The position numbers and the translations under genes were made by a program. Source: Bhargavaea ullalensis (GTDB taxonomy: Bacteria; Bacillota; Bacilli; Bacillales_A; Planococcaceae). From it: DNA of 64,000 bases. Shown here piece by piece: positions 1 through 8,768 of this stretch; positions within the stretch are counted from its first letter, which is position 1; each line of letters opens with the position of its first letter. The DNA lies in the NCBI RefSeq assembly GCF_040545425.1, contig NZ_JBEPLW010000003.1, one strand, 5' to 3'. The notes beneath the pieces were generated by a model. The model was not told the DNA's origin, made no database searches, and was given only the letters and a program-made list of their open reading frames with translations.

Positions 1-944
1 GTGATCCCCACAGTGAGGAACAGGAACAGCAGGATTGGCACGATTCCTGTGAGGAACGGGGATGGGATGACTTTTCCTTCCTCGCTGCGGAGCGGGCTCC
101 ACTGGAAGCCGACCGACAGAAAGACGAGGAGGAGGAAGACGAGCGCGGCGATCATCGCATTGCGGAAGCCCTTTCCGGCATTCGGGGGATCTTCCTCCAC
201 GTCCACTTCCACCGCTTCACCCGAATATTTGCCGAGGCGCGGCTCGATGAATTTCGACGTGATGAAGCCGGCCAGGAAAGTGATGACGAACACGGACACA
301 ATATTGAAGTACCAGTTGTCCGCAGGTGTCACGAGCATCGTGTCGTCGATGATTTTCGCGGCTTCCGTTGAGATCCCCGCGAGCAGGGCGTCGGTGCCGA
401 CGATGAGCAGGTTGGCGGTGAAGCCGGCGCCGGACGACGCGTAGCCGACCGCCAGCCCGGCAAGCGGGTGGCGTCCGACTTTATAGAACACCATTGCCGC
501 GAGCGGCGGGATGAGCAGCATGGCTGCATCGGATGCAAGGTTGCCCATGACCCCGACGAAAGCGACGGAATAAGTGAGCAGCCATGGCGGCGATTTCATG
601 ATCGTCTTGCGGATTGCGTAGTCGAGCATGCCGACTTTCTCGGTGAGCCCGATCCCGAGCATCATGGCAAGCACGATGCCGAGCGGGGCGAATCCGGTGA
701 AGTTTTCGATCATCGAAGTGACGATGTACCGCAGCCCCTCGCCGGACGCCAGGTTTTTGATGTCGAGCGTCTCGCCGGTTCCCGGGTGGGTGACCTGGGC
801 ATTGAACAGGCTGAAGATCCAGGACAGAACAATGACGCCGAGCGCCATGTAGACAAACAGGATGAACGGATCAGGCAATTTGTTGCCGACCTTTTCAACG
901 CCGTTCAGAAACTTGTTGAAGAACCCCTTTTTAGCTGTTTCCAT
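1..944 (-). CDS. abgT: AbgT-family transporter (partial, C-terminus beyond window edge)
   Basis: Membrane transporter of the AbgT family (p-aminobenzoyl-glutamate or related uptake/efflux). The start ATG at 944 follows an AGGGGAATAG ribosome site; the protein opens METAKKGFFNKFLNGVEKVG and then runs through several hydrophobic segments. Phrases typical of the family are visible: GNKLPDPF near residue 20, a membrane stretch with SDAAMLLIPPLAAMVFYKVG, and GYASSGAGFTANLLIVGTDAL. About 314 residues of an expected 500 or so are inside the window; the rest lies to the left of base 1. It sits 57 bases downstream of an AbgB-like amidohydrolase on the same strand, which supports an uptake-plus-hydrolysis operon. 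Substrate is inferred from the family only; several AbgT members have been linked to drug efflux. Confidence 0.88.
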   Translation of the reverse strand, partial: METAKKGFFNKFLNGVEKVGNKLPDPFILFVYMALGVIVLSWIFSLFNAQVTHPGTGETLDIKNLASGEGLRYIVTSMIENFTGFAPLGIVLAMMLGIGLTEKVGMLDYAIRKTIMKSPPWLLTYSVAFVGVMGNLASDAAMLLIPPLAAMVFYKVGRHPLAGLAVGYASSGAGFTANLLIVGTDALLAGISTEAAKIIDDTMLVTPADNWYFNIVSVFVITFLAGFITSKFIEPRLGKYSGEAVEVDVEEDPPNAGKGFRNAMIAALVFLLLVFLSVGFQWSPLRSEEGKVIPSPFLTGIVPILLFLFLTVGI

Positions 945-1001
945 CTATTCCCCTCAATTCGTTCGTGTGTGTGGGTTTGGTATCCGGAACCGCGAGCGCC
1001 G

Positions 1002-2438
1002 TCAGACGTTCAATTTCGACGGCTTCACATGGGCAGGGATCGGATTCGTGTACGGATGCTTTTCCTGGAACTCGGCAAATTCTTTCTTGGCCGGTTCCAG
1101 CAGTTCGGGATTTTGAAACACTTTCATGCCGGTGAGCCCCATCGAAGCAGCTGCGCGGAGCATCGCTTTGTGGGCATTCGTCGATAGTCCCTGACTGGTC
1201 ATTTGCCATGTGTGGAGCGGTGTGCCGATGGCGGAAGTGGAGGTTGTGAGCTGTGCGGTGGGAACGACCCAGCTGACATCTCCCACGTCGGTGGATCCGG
1301 CGAGCACTTCGTCTGTTTCGACATACGGGCCGACCGTGTCGGCGATATACTTGCCTTCGTATTCACTGCCGTCACCGAAGTAGCCGAATCCTCGCATGCC
1401 GTTGAAGGCATCTTGCTGTTCGCTTTCGGTGAGCGACTCGTAGATGGCTTTGGCGAACTCTTTTTCTTCCTCGGTCGGCTCGCCGGGGCCGACTTCCTGC
1501 AGACTTGCATGGAGGATCCGTTCGGCGGCGCGGTTTGGAACGTAGTTCGAGCAGGCTTTGTTGAAGTCGATCTCAAGCTCGGTCTCCGTCATGAGAGCCG
1601 CGCCTTCCGCGATTTTGATGACCCGCTTGTAGATTTCGTCGACTTGGGCGATTTTCGGCGCACGGATGAGGTAAAGCACTTCCGCTTCGGCCTGGACGAC
1701 GTTCGGCGAGATGCCGCCGGTGTTCGTGATGGCATAATGGATGCGGGCGGCGTCGATAATATGCTCACGGAGGTACTGGACGCCGACATTCATGAGTTCG
1801 ACCGCATCTAGGGCGCTTCGGCCGAGGTGGGGCGAGTTCGCTGCGTGCGACGGGATTCCCTTGAAACGGAAGAAGACCTGGTAGTTTGCAAGCGATGAAA
1901 GCGACATGATGGCGTTGCCCGGAGACGGGTGCCAGGAAAGGGCAAGGTCGACGCCGTCAAAGACGCCATCACGCACCATGAATGTTTTGCCGGAGCCGCC
2001 TTCTTCGCCCGGGCATCCGAAGAACTTCACGGTGCCTGGCAGGTGGTTCTCTTCAAGAAAGGCTTTCGCCGCGCATGCTGCCGCGAAAGCGCCGGTGCCG
2101 AGCAGGTTGTGCCCGCAGCCGTGTCCGACATGGCGGTCCCACGGTTTGGGTTCTGCAAGATTCGGCTCCTGGCTGAGGCCTGAAAGTGCATCGAATTCGC
2201 CGAGGAAACCGACAACCGGCGCCCCTTCGCCGTACGTCCCGATGAATGCGGTTTCAATGCCGCCGACGCCGCGCTCAACCGAGAAGCCGGCCTTTTCGCA
2301 CTCGTCCGCAAGGAACTTGGATGACTCATACTCCTCGAACCGGGTTTCCGGGTGATTGAAAATGTATTCGCTTACTTGTTCAAAACGACTTTTGTGATCG
2401 GACAGATACTGATCGATGAATGGCTTCAGCTCGGTCAT
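1002..2438 (-). CDS. abgB: M20 amidohydrolase, AbgB-like (p-aminobenzoyl-glutamate hydrolase subunit B family)
   Basis: 478-residue cytoplasmic metallo-amidohydrolase of the M20 family, AbgB branch, expected to cleave an amide or peptide bond in a small N-acylated amino acid. Family signatures are clear: GEFDALSG at residues 80-87, the metal-binding HGCGHN at 106-111 and CPGEEGGSGK at 142-151, with a dimerisation insert before a C-terminal catalytic half. The start ATG at 2438 follows an AGGGGAAA site. Its length is that of AbgB proteins (about 480). The AbgT-type transporter follows on the same strand, so the pair resembles the abgB-abgT arrangement of E. coli without an abgA partner in view. 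The physiological substrate may differ; many AbgB-like enzymes act on aminoacyl or indole-acyl amino acids. Confidence 0.88.
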   Translation of the reverse strand: MTELKPFIDQYLSDHKSRFEQVSEYIFNHPETRFEEYESSKFLADECEKAGFSVERGVGGIETAFIGTYGEGAPVVGFLGEFDALSGLSQEPNLAEPKPWDRHVGHGCGHNLLGTGAFAAACAAKAFLEENHLPGTVKFFGCPGEEGGSGKTFMVRDGVFDGVDLALSWHPSPGNAIMSLSSLANYQVFFRFKGIPSHAANSPHLGRSALDAVELMNVGVQYLREHIIDAARIHYAITNTGGISPNVVQAEAEVLYLIRAPKIAQVDEIYKRVIKIAEGAALMTETELEIDFNKACSNYVPNRAAERILHASLQEVGPGEPTEEEKEFAKAIYESLTESEQQDAFNGMRGFGYFGDGSEYEGKYIADTVGPYVETDEVLAGSTDVGDVSWVVPTAQLTTSTSAIGTPLHTWQMTSQGLSTNAHKAMLRAAASMGLTGMKVFQNPELLEPAKKEFAEFQEKHPYTNPIPAHVKPSKLNV

Positions 2439-2534
2439 TTCCCCTGATTCCCCCTCTGCAAAATAGCATTAAATGAAAATTTTCTAAACAAGCATACAGA
2501 TTGTGACACCGTTCGTCAATGGCAGCGGCAGGAA

Positions 2535-2575
2535 GAAAAGAACACAAAGATACCGGGGAGCGCATGGCTCCCCGG
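2535..2575 (-). terminator. Rho-independent-like terminator after the DUF3243 gene
   Basis: An 8-bp GC-rich stem (CCGGGGAG paired with CTCCCCGG, 2553-2575) followed on the minus strand by a T-rich but interrupted tail. It lies just downstream of the DUF3243 stop codon and upstream of the abgB start. Confidence 0.55.
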
Positions 2576-2590
2576 TCCAACGGCCGGCGT

Positions 2591-2899
2591 TCAGTCTTTC
2601 TGGACGAGTTTGACGAGCATGTGGGCGAGGTGATGCTGTTCATCCTTGTCGCCGACTTCCCAAAGCTGCTGAAGGAGGTACTGCTCACGGTTGCGGGGTT
2701 CTTCGTGTTTGGCCAGGTGATTGGCCACCAGTTCAGCGCCTTTGGCAAGCTGTTCCTCGCTGAGCCCCAGCTTCTCGCCCTTCTCGACTTTATCGCCGAG
2801 AACTTGCTTGAAACGGTTGAAGTTCTCGAGAATCTGATCCTTTTCTTCGGAGTCATACTGATCCATCTGACCTTCAATCTTGTCCTTGAAGTTATCCAT
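2591..2899 (-). CDS. DUF3243 family protein (YmfJ-like)
   Basis: 102-residue acidic cytoplasmic protein. The middle and C-terminal parts carry the pattern of DUF3243 proteins such as B. subtilis YmfJ: a long helix, then LAKHEEPRNREQYLLQQLWE and a closing HHLAHMLVKLVQ helix. Function of the family is unknown to me; structures of relatives are all-helical. Start ATG at 2899 follows GGGAGTG. It stands alone between two terminator-like signals and is transcribed divergently from the AAA+ regulator at 3056. Confidence 0.75.
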   Translation of the reverse strand: MDNFKDKIEGQMDQYDSEEKDQILENFNRFKQVLGDKVEKGEKLGLSEEQLAKGAELVANHLAKHEEPRNREQYLLQQLWEVGDKDEQHHLAHMLVKLVQKD

Positions 2900-3055
2900 T
2901 CATCGAACACTCCCTTCGGTTTAAGCTACTGGTTATATGCCCAATGGGAAGCACTTACAAACCGATTTTTCAGAAAGGAAACGTCCCCGGGATGAAAAGT
3001 CATGCCGGGTCGATTAAAATAAAAAATGTGGTTGTGCAAACACGGAGGAATTGTT

Positions 3056-4420
3056 ATGGAACTTCACAATGTCCGGTTCGGCGAATATGACAACGTGCTT
3101 GTTGTGGATCACCTGGGACGGACACTTTATTATGACCTGGCGGATCTGAATATTCTTGTGAAACTCGGCCACCGCCCCGAAGATTTTCTTGGCCGCGAAG
3201 TGACCGGTTTCTATACAAACCTTTCAAAAGAGGAGAGTACCATCTACCGGGTTCTGAAGTCCGGTGAAGCGCTTCCTGACGTTGAACAGCGTCTCGTGAC
3301 GAAAACGGGCAGCGAATACACTTCAATCAGCTCCACCTATCCGATCATTGAAGACGGGCGGGTGGTCGGCGCAATTGAATTTTCCACTCATTTCTTCGGA
3401 AAAGAACAGATCGGAGCGCTCCAAGGTTTTGCGGGCCACCGGATCTACAGGAAAAACGGGACGGTTTACACGATCGACGGTATGATCGGAGAAAGTCCTG
3501 AGATGAGGATTGTGAAAGAACAAGTTCGGCGGGTGGCCAGGGGAGAGACGACCGTCCTGTTGTGCGGACTGACAGGAACCGGAAAAGAAGTCACCGCGCA
3601 GGCCATCCACAATCAAAGCACCCGGTTTGCCGGGCCGTTCCGGTCGGTGGACTGCGGCTCCATCACCCCGGACACCATGGAACTGCTGCTGTTCGGAAAA
3701 GAAGAAGACTCGGCTGCCGGTACCGATCCGGTTCCCGGACTGTTTGAGCAGGCACAGGGCGGCACGCTTTTCCTGGATGAGGTCAATGCCCTGGCGAGTG
3801 AACTCCAGCCGAGACTGCTCAAGGCGATTGAAGAGAAACGCGTCCGCAGAATCGGCGGACAAGCCGATATACCGCTCGACTTCCGCCTGATTGCCGCGAT
3901 TGACGAAGACCCGGAAGCCCTTCTCGAATCCGGCCGGCTTCTGGATGACCTTTATTACCGGCTGGCGGTCATGCAGATTGATCTCCCTCCGCTCCGGCAA
4001 AGAAGGGAAGACATCCCGGCTTATGTGCAGCATTTCGTACAATACTATAATCGGCGCATGGATATGGAGATACACGGGCTGGATGAATCTTCGGCCGATG
4101 CTTTTGTCCGCTATGACTGGCCGGGGAATGTACGGGAGCTCCGCAATGCCATCGAGGCGGCGTTCAACCATACCGACGGCCCGGAAATCACCCTGGCCGA
4201 CCTGCCTCCGCGGATTTTGAAGGGAATCAGCCGGGCAGAAGAAAAAGAACCGGTGCTCGAACAGGGGAACCTCCGAGATGCCATTGACGGCTACGAACGG
4301 CTGCTCATTGAAACGGAATACAACAAAGCGGAGCGTGTGCTGGCAGAAACTGCACGCCGCCTGGGCATTTCCAAACAGTCGCTCAAGTACAAGCTCGATA
4401 AATATGGTCTCCGGGAATAA
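3056..4420 (+). CDS. RocR-like PAS/AAA+/Fis enhancer-binding regulator with degenerate GAFTGA loop
   Basis: 454-residue transcription regulator with the layout of RocR/BkdR-type bacterial enhancer-binding proteins: N-terminal PAS-like sensor (about residues 10-115), central AAA+ domain (about 145-375) and a C-terminal Fis-type helix-turn-helix (about 410-454). Walker A GLTGTGKE (171-178) and Walker B LFLDEV (238-243) are intact, as is the DLYYRL arginine-finger region. The loop that contacts sigma-54, normally GAFTGA, reads DSAAGT at residues 218-223, with no change in length. ATG 3056 was chosen over an upstream in-frame codon at 3026 because GGAGG lies 7 bases before it. The likely targets are neighbouring amino-acid genes (brnQ downstream or abgB upstream); this is inference from position. 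No convincing sigma-54 promoter was found next to either gene. Confidence 0.85.
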   Translation: MELHNVRFGEYDNVLVVDHLGRTLYYDLADLNILVKLGHRPEDFLGREVTGFYTNLSKEESTIYRVLKSGEALPDVEQRLVTKTGSEYTSISSTYPIIEDGRVVGAIEFSTHFFGKEQIGALQGFAGHRIYRKNGTVYTIDGMIGESPEMRIVKEQVRRVARGETTVLLCGLTGTGKEVTAQAIHNQSTRFAGPFRSVDCGSITPDTMELLLFGKEEDSAAGTDPVPGLFEQAQGGTLFLDEVNALASELQPRLLKAIEEKRVRRIGGQADIPLDFRLIAAIDEDPEALLESGRLLDDLYYRLAVMQIDLPPLRQRREDIPAYVQHFVQYYNRRMDMEIHGLDESSADAFVRYDWPGNVRELRNAIEAAFNHTDGPEITLADLPPRILKGISRAEEKEPVLEQGNLRDAIDGYERLLIETEYNKAERVLAETARRLGISKQSLKYKLDKYGLRE

Positions 4421-4429
4421 TATTTTGAC

Positions 4430-4470
4430 GGAAGAGGTGAAAAATTTCCCCTCTTCCTTTTCTGTGTTTT
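4430..4470 (+). terminator. Rho-independent terminator after the AAA+ regulator
   Basis: GGAAGAGG and CCTCTTCC arms (4430-4457) followed by TTTTCTGTGTTTT. It separates the regulator from brnQ. Confidence 0.8.
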
Positions 4471-4567
4471 CAGAGACTATAGTGAAAGTTAGAAACGATT
4501 GATGAAGGACATCAGACATCGAAATGAAAGCGATTACACCAAATGTTTACAGAAAGAAGTGAAAAGA

Positions 4568-5884
4568 GTGGGGAAATCGATTCAGCACAGTCTCATCTTA
4601 GGATTTGCTTTATTTGCGTTGTATTTTGGAGCCGGCAATCTGATTTTCCCGCCGACAATCGGGCTCGCCAGCGGGACCGGCTGGGTACCGGCCATGGTCG
4701 GCTTTTCGGTCACCGGCATTGTCCTGCCGCTGCTTGCGGTTCTGGCCGTTTTGAATGCCGGCGGAAAGTTTGAGAACCTGACACGGCCGATTGCTCCGTG
4801 GTTCCATGTCGTGTTCAATCTGCTGCTGATGGTCGGGATCGGGGTGTTTGTGACCATTCCCCGGATGGCGGCGACCACCCATGAGCTGGGGACCGGCGTG
4901 CTTTTGCCCTCCTTGCCGCCGGTTGTCACGATCCTTCTGTTTTTTGCCGTCACGTTTTTCTTTGCAATGGACAAGTCCAACGTAATCGACCGGATCGGCA
5001 AATACTTGACGCCCGTGCTCGTGGTCATCTTGCTCATCATCGTCGGAAAGGGATTCCTGTCGCCGATCGGCTCTCCGGCGGGGGCTCATGTGGACAATCC
5101 GTTTTCCATGGCCTTTCTGAGCGCTTATCAGACCGGTGACGTGGTTACCGGCATCCTCTGCGCGCCGATTTTCATCGCCGCCATTGCCGGATACGGCTAT
5201 ACAGGAAGAAAAGCACGAAAAATGGCGGTCAGCGGAGTTCTGATTGCAGGAGCGGGACTGCTCATCATATACGGCGGACTGCTCGTCATCAGTGCGGGGG
5301 CCGGCGGAACGATCGAAGCGGGCCTTTCCGACACGGCACTCGTCAAGGCGATTGTCGACCGGCTGCTCGGAGGCGGCGGTGCGGTGGCGCTTGCGATTGC
5401 CATTGCGCTTGCCTGCCTGACCTCAACGATCGGCGTAATCGCCGTCATCGCGGACTTTCTGGCAAAGCTGGCCAAAGATCGGCTGAGCTACCGGACATGG
5501 GTGCTTTTGATCTGCGTGGTCTCCGCTTCGGTCGCCACGCTCGGAGTCGGGCGGATCGTCGACTATACGATGTGGATCTTCACCCTCCTTTATCCGGTCG
5601 CCATCGTCCTCGTCCTGCTCGGAGTGTTGGATCGGTTCATCCCGAACGGGGGCGTCTATCAGGGAGCGATCATCCTGACCGTCGCCGTCAGTTTCATGGA
5701 GACCCTGAAGGGGTTTGGCGTCGGCCTGCCGGTCATCGATCCGATTCTCGCTGTCCTGCCGTTTGGCGATGATGGCTTTGCCTGGCTCGTCCCGGCAATC
5801 GTGGGGGCGGCTGCCGGCTATGCCGTCCATCGGTACCTGCCCGGAAGCCGGGTGGCAGGCCTGGATGAGTTAAAGAAAGCTTGA
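4568..5884 (+). CDS. brnQ: Branched-chain amino acid transport system II carrier protein
   Basis: Na+- or H+-coupled permease of the LIVCS family for leucine, isoleucine and valine. The diagnostic FALYFGAGNLIFPP segment lies in the first membrane span, and about twelve hydrophobic spans follow over 438 residues, matching family length. The start is uncertain: an in-frame ATG at 4502 would add 22 hydrophilic residues, but neither start has a strong ribosome site; GTG 4568 (VGKSIQHSLILG) gives the usual family N-terminus. It is preceded by a terminator and followed after 53 bases by the chimeric ORF at 5938. Confidence 0.9.
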   Translation: MGKSIQHSLILGFALFALYFGAGNLIFPPTIGLASGTGWVPAMVGFSVTGIVLPLLAVLAVLNAGGKFENLTRPIAPWFHVVFNLLLMVGIGVFVTIPRMAATTHELGTGVLLPSLPPVVTILLFFAVTFFFAMDKSNVIDRIGKYLTPVLVVILLIIVGKGFLSPIGSPAGAHVDNPFSMAFLSAYQTGDVVTGILCAPIFIAAIAGYGYTGRKARKMAVSGVLIAGAGLLIIYGGLLVISAGAGGTIEAGLSDTALVKAIVDRLLGGGGAVALAIAIALACLTSTIGVIAVIADFLAKLAKDRLSYRTWVLLICVVSASVATLGVGRIVDYTMWIFTLLYPVAIVLVLLGVLDRFIPNGGVYQGAIILTVAVSFMETLKGFGVGLPVIDPILAVLPFGDDGFAWLVPAIVGAAAGYAVHRYLPGSRVAGLDELKKA

Positions 5885-5937
5885 GGAAATGAAATTCAGT
5901 TTTGCCGACTCTTCAACGATAGAAAGGTGAGAACATC

Positions 5938-6855
5938 ATGACAGCACAGAAAACAACACTTTATACGAACGGACATATTTTCACTGCAGATCCTGAACGT
6001 TTGTTTGCGGAAGCGCTCCTGGTGGAGGACGGGAAGATCATCTGGGTCGGATCTGAAAAGGAAGTGCCGGCAGAAGTGGCGGCAAAAGTGAATCTGAAGG
6101 ACGCCAAGACGGCGCGCAGCTCGGTCGTGACGGCCACCTGGATCGTCGGGATTTTCTACATCCTGACCATCTTCCTCGGATTCGGCGCTGCGGCATTTGT
6201 CGGACATGACGCGATCATGGCGGCGAACCCGGCCGGAAACATGGCTGCGCCTCTGCTTGCCGAGGCGCTCGGCGGCGACTTCCTCATGTCGTTCGTGTCG
6301 GCGGTTGCGTTCGCGACGATCCTGGCCGTCGTGGCCGGACTTGTTTTAACGGGTGCTTCTGCTTTTGCGCACGACATTTACGGACAGATCATCAAAAAAG
6401 GACAGGCGACCGAAAAGCAGCAGATGAAGGCTGCCCGCCAGGCATCCCTCTGGGTGTCGGTCTTCTCGATCGCGCTTGCCCTGTTCGCCCAGACGATGAA
6501 CGTCGCGTTCCTCGTATCACTCGCATTTTGTGTGGCGGCGAGCGCGAACTTGCCTGTTATCCTGTACACGATCTACTGGAAACGGTTCAATACGTCCGGT
6601 GCCCTGACGGCGATGCTCTTCGGTCTCATCTCCGCGCTCGTGCTCGTGGCCGTGAGCCCGAACGTCCTGTCTCCCGAGGCGGGTGCGGCCATCTTCGTCG
6701 GAGAGCCGCTGTTCCCTCTCACGAACCCGGCACTCGTTTCGGTTCCGCTCGGATTCCTCGGCGGCTGGCTCGGAACCGTGTTGTCGAAGGAAAAGGATGC
6801 CCGCCGCTTTGCGGAAGTGGCCGTCCGTGCGAACACCGGCTATCGCGGAGAATAA
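5938..6855 (+). pseudogene. Chimeric ORF: amidohydrolase N-terminus joined to C-terminal half of an acetate/solute:Na+ symporter
   Basis: An open frame of 305 residues made of two unrelated parts. Residues 1 to about 52 look like the opening of a YtcJ-type amidohydrolase (YTNGHIFTADPERLFAEALL, then VEDGKIIWVGSEKEV). From about residue 54 (DAKTARSSVVTATWIVG) the protein is the C-terminal half of an ActP-like sodium:solute symporter, with about six membrane spans, DIYGQIIKKGQATEKQQMK in a loop and a normal tail. The switch lies near bases 6094-6112. The simplest reading is an in-frame deletion that removed the rest of the amidohydrolase and the front half of the symporter. The ribosome site AAAGGTGAGAAC is good and a terminator follows, so it may be expressed, but neither half should keep its original activity. 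A misassembly is the alternative. Confidence 0.75.
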
Positions 6856-6863
6856 ACCAAATC

Positions 6864-6902
6864 AAAAACCGCTCCCTTATCGGTTTCCCGGGGAGCGGTT
6901 TT
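6864..6902 (+). terminator. Terminator after the chimeric ORF
   Basis: AAAAACCGCTCCC pairs with GGGAGCGGTTTT around a short loop; A-rich before and T-rich after, so it can act in both directions between convergent genes. Confidence 0.75.
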
Positions 6903-6965
6903 CCTGTGCGGTGTGAGTGTCCGCCGGCCTGAGCGTGGCAGGGCCGGCGCAGAACAGGGTCCGGG

Positions 6966-8378
6966 TCAGGCAATGTAATCATCTGCCGGAATGTCCTTCG
7001 GTTCTTTTTTCAAGTAGTATCGTCCTTTCGTTGCAATGGCTGTGACGATGGTCAGGATGGCTGCGAGCAGCGCCGCAAAGAACGCTGCCGTGCTCTCAAG
7101 GAATACGCCCATGTAGCCGAGTGCCGCAATCGTGCCGAGAAGGCTTGCAATGATGAGCGAAATGGTCCCGACCGGGTTCCACTTATACAGATATTGTTGC
7201 CGCGCTTCATAGAAACGGGGCCCGATCTTGAGCACCCGTTTGACGACGAGCGCATCGGTGACGAGCACGGCTGCCCAGGCGAGAAGGAAAACGCCCTGGA
7301 AGGTCATCGCCTTGTCGAGGTGGTCGACGATCCCGCCGAGCATGAGCACGATGGCAGAAACGCCGGCAACGACGACCCAGAACCTCCGGCCCGGAGTGAA
7401 CCGGAAGATGTTCTCAAAAAAGCTGGACAGCGAAAGCGAGGCACTGTAGATGTTCGTGACGTTGATGCGCAGCTGGGTCAGCATCGTGAACAGCGCACCT
7501 CCAATGCCGAGCAGGGTCACGATGTAAACACCCGGATTGGCTTCGTCCAGGCGCACGCCGAACCAGATGCCGAGAACGCCCATCACCCCGAAACAGAAAA
7601 ATTGCGGGATGAAGCCGACGGCAATCGCCCCGATCTTTGTATCTTTCGGCTTCATGAAGCGGGTGTAATCCGAAGCGAGCAGGGCGGTCAGCCCCATCAT
7701 GCCGTGGTGCATGCCGATGCACATGAGGAGTGCCGTGCCGCCGACTTCCGTGCCGCTTGGCATGTAAGCCCAGAAATGTCCGCTGTTAAGGGACGGAGTA
7801 AAGAAGGAAAAGGCGATGGCGGCAACCAGGAACAGGAAGAAAATCGGCAGAGACCATTTCTGCAGCTTATCCAGCTGCGAGATGCCGAACCAGTTCAGTG
7901 GAATCACGAGAGAGCCGAATATGACGATGAACGCCCATTCGGGGATGGAGGGAAAAAACGTGTGGACGGCAGCCACGAGAATGAGTCCTTCAAATGCACA
8001 ATACATGATGAAGTTGGTGGCATAGATGAAGGACGTGAGAGAGGCGCCGATGTAGCCGAATCCGCCGCCGCGGGACATCAGGTTGACATTCATGCCCGAC
8101 TTCGCGGAGAAGTAGGCGATGAATGAGCCAAGGATGCCGGCGACGACGATGGCGTATGCAGAGGAGATCAAGGCGTTGATGGCACCGAATTTAAGAGCCA
8201 TCACGCTACCCATCTGAAAGTAGAAAATTGCAGTGGCGATTCCAAAAGTGATGTTCGTAATGCTCAGCCATCCCATTTTCCGTTCGGAACGCGGGACGCG
8301 GTCCAATGAATACTCGTCTGTTTCTGCAGCTTTTTCCTGTACTGGCCGATTCCGTTCTTTGGCAGATACAGATGTCAT
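6966..8378 (-). CDS. NCS1-family purine/cytosine permease-like transporter
   Basis: 470-residue integral membrane protein with about twelve spans. The N-terminal block MGWLSITNITFGIATAIFYF and the SRGGGFGYIGAS segment fit the CodB-type branch of the nucleobase:cation symporter-1 family, so import of a nucleobase or a related heterocycle is expected. The ATG at 8378 was preferred to an upstream start at 8435 because AAAGGAGATGAT lies just before it. The C-terminus ends in a hydrophilic KEPKDIPADDYIA tail. It is transcribed alone, convergent with the chimeric ORF. The long leader upstream shows no riboswitch I can recognise, so the substrate cannot be narrowed. Confidence 0.8.
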   Translation of the reverse strand: MTSVSAKERNRPVQEKAAETDEYSLDRVPRSERKMGWLSITNITFGIATAIFYFQMGSVMALKFGAINALISSAYAIVVAGILGSFIAYFSAKSGMNVNLMSRGGGFGYIGASLTSFIYATNFIMYCAFEGLILVAAVHTFFPSIPEWAFIVIFGSLVIPLNWFGISQLDKLQKWSLPIFFLFLVAAIAFSFFTPSLNSGHFWAYMPSGTEVGGTALLMCIGMHHGMMGLTALLASDYTRFMKPKDTKIGAIAVGFIPQFFCFGVMGVLGIWFGVRLDEANPGVYIVTLLGIGGALFTMLTQLRINVTNIYSASLSLSSFFENIFRFTPGRRFWVVVAGVSAIVLMLGGIVDHLDKAMTFQGVFLLAWAAVLVTDALVVKRVLKIGPRFYEARQQYLYKWNPVGTISLIIASLLGTIAALGYMGVFLESTAAFFAALLAAILTIVTAIATKGRYYLKKEPKDIPADDYIA

Positions 8379-8720
8379 GGTATCATCTCCTTTTAAAGGT
8401 GATCGTCCACGCTCCTTTTTATCTTTGTGAGTCACTTCACAATCCGCAACTTTTATAGTTTAACAAACCATCAGACGATCGGCAAAGGGAGGAACTGGAA
8501 ACGCCGGGCTGACAGGCAATTTCGGTACAGTGTTAGGATTTGGGTGGACTGCGCACTTTTCTTGTGCCTGAGTCCATGAATCCTGCCGGACAAGCTCGTA
8601 TCGCCGCCGTTCCGTTGGGTTGCCCGATTGTTATTTTTGCATAAGAGGGAGAGAGGAGGGAGCGGCGGTTTTCGTATTGTATCCGGGCAGATAATAATTT
8701 CATGGCTTCGGAATCGGGGC
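8379..8720. other. Intergenic leader region, nothing recognised
   Basis: About 340 bases between the NCS1 permease start and the terminator of the SDR gene. No supported ORF, no tRNA and no riboswitch consensus was found on either strand. A small stem (GCAC/GTGC) near 8550-8570 is the only obvious structure. Confidence 0.5.
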
Positions 8721-8754
8721 AAAATTAAAACGGCTTCCGCAATGAGGGAAGCCG
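8721..8754 (-). terminator. Terminator after the SDR gene
   Basis: GGCTTCC/GGAAGCC stem (8731-8754) followed on the minus strand by TTTTAATTTT. Confidence 0.85.
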
Positions 8755-8768
8755 TCCGTAAATCCGGA

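Noticed and set aside
2440..2530. Sigma-54 promoter upstream of abgB
   Set aside because: TTTTGCA is present but there is no GG ten bases before the GC, so the -24 element is absent.
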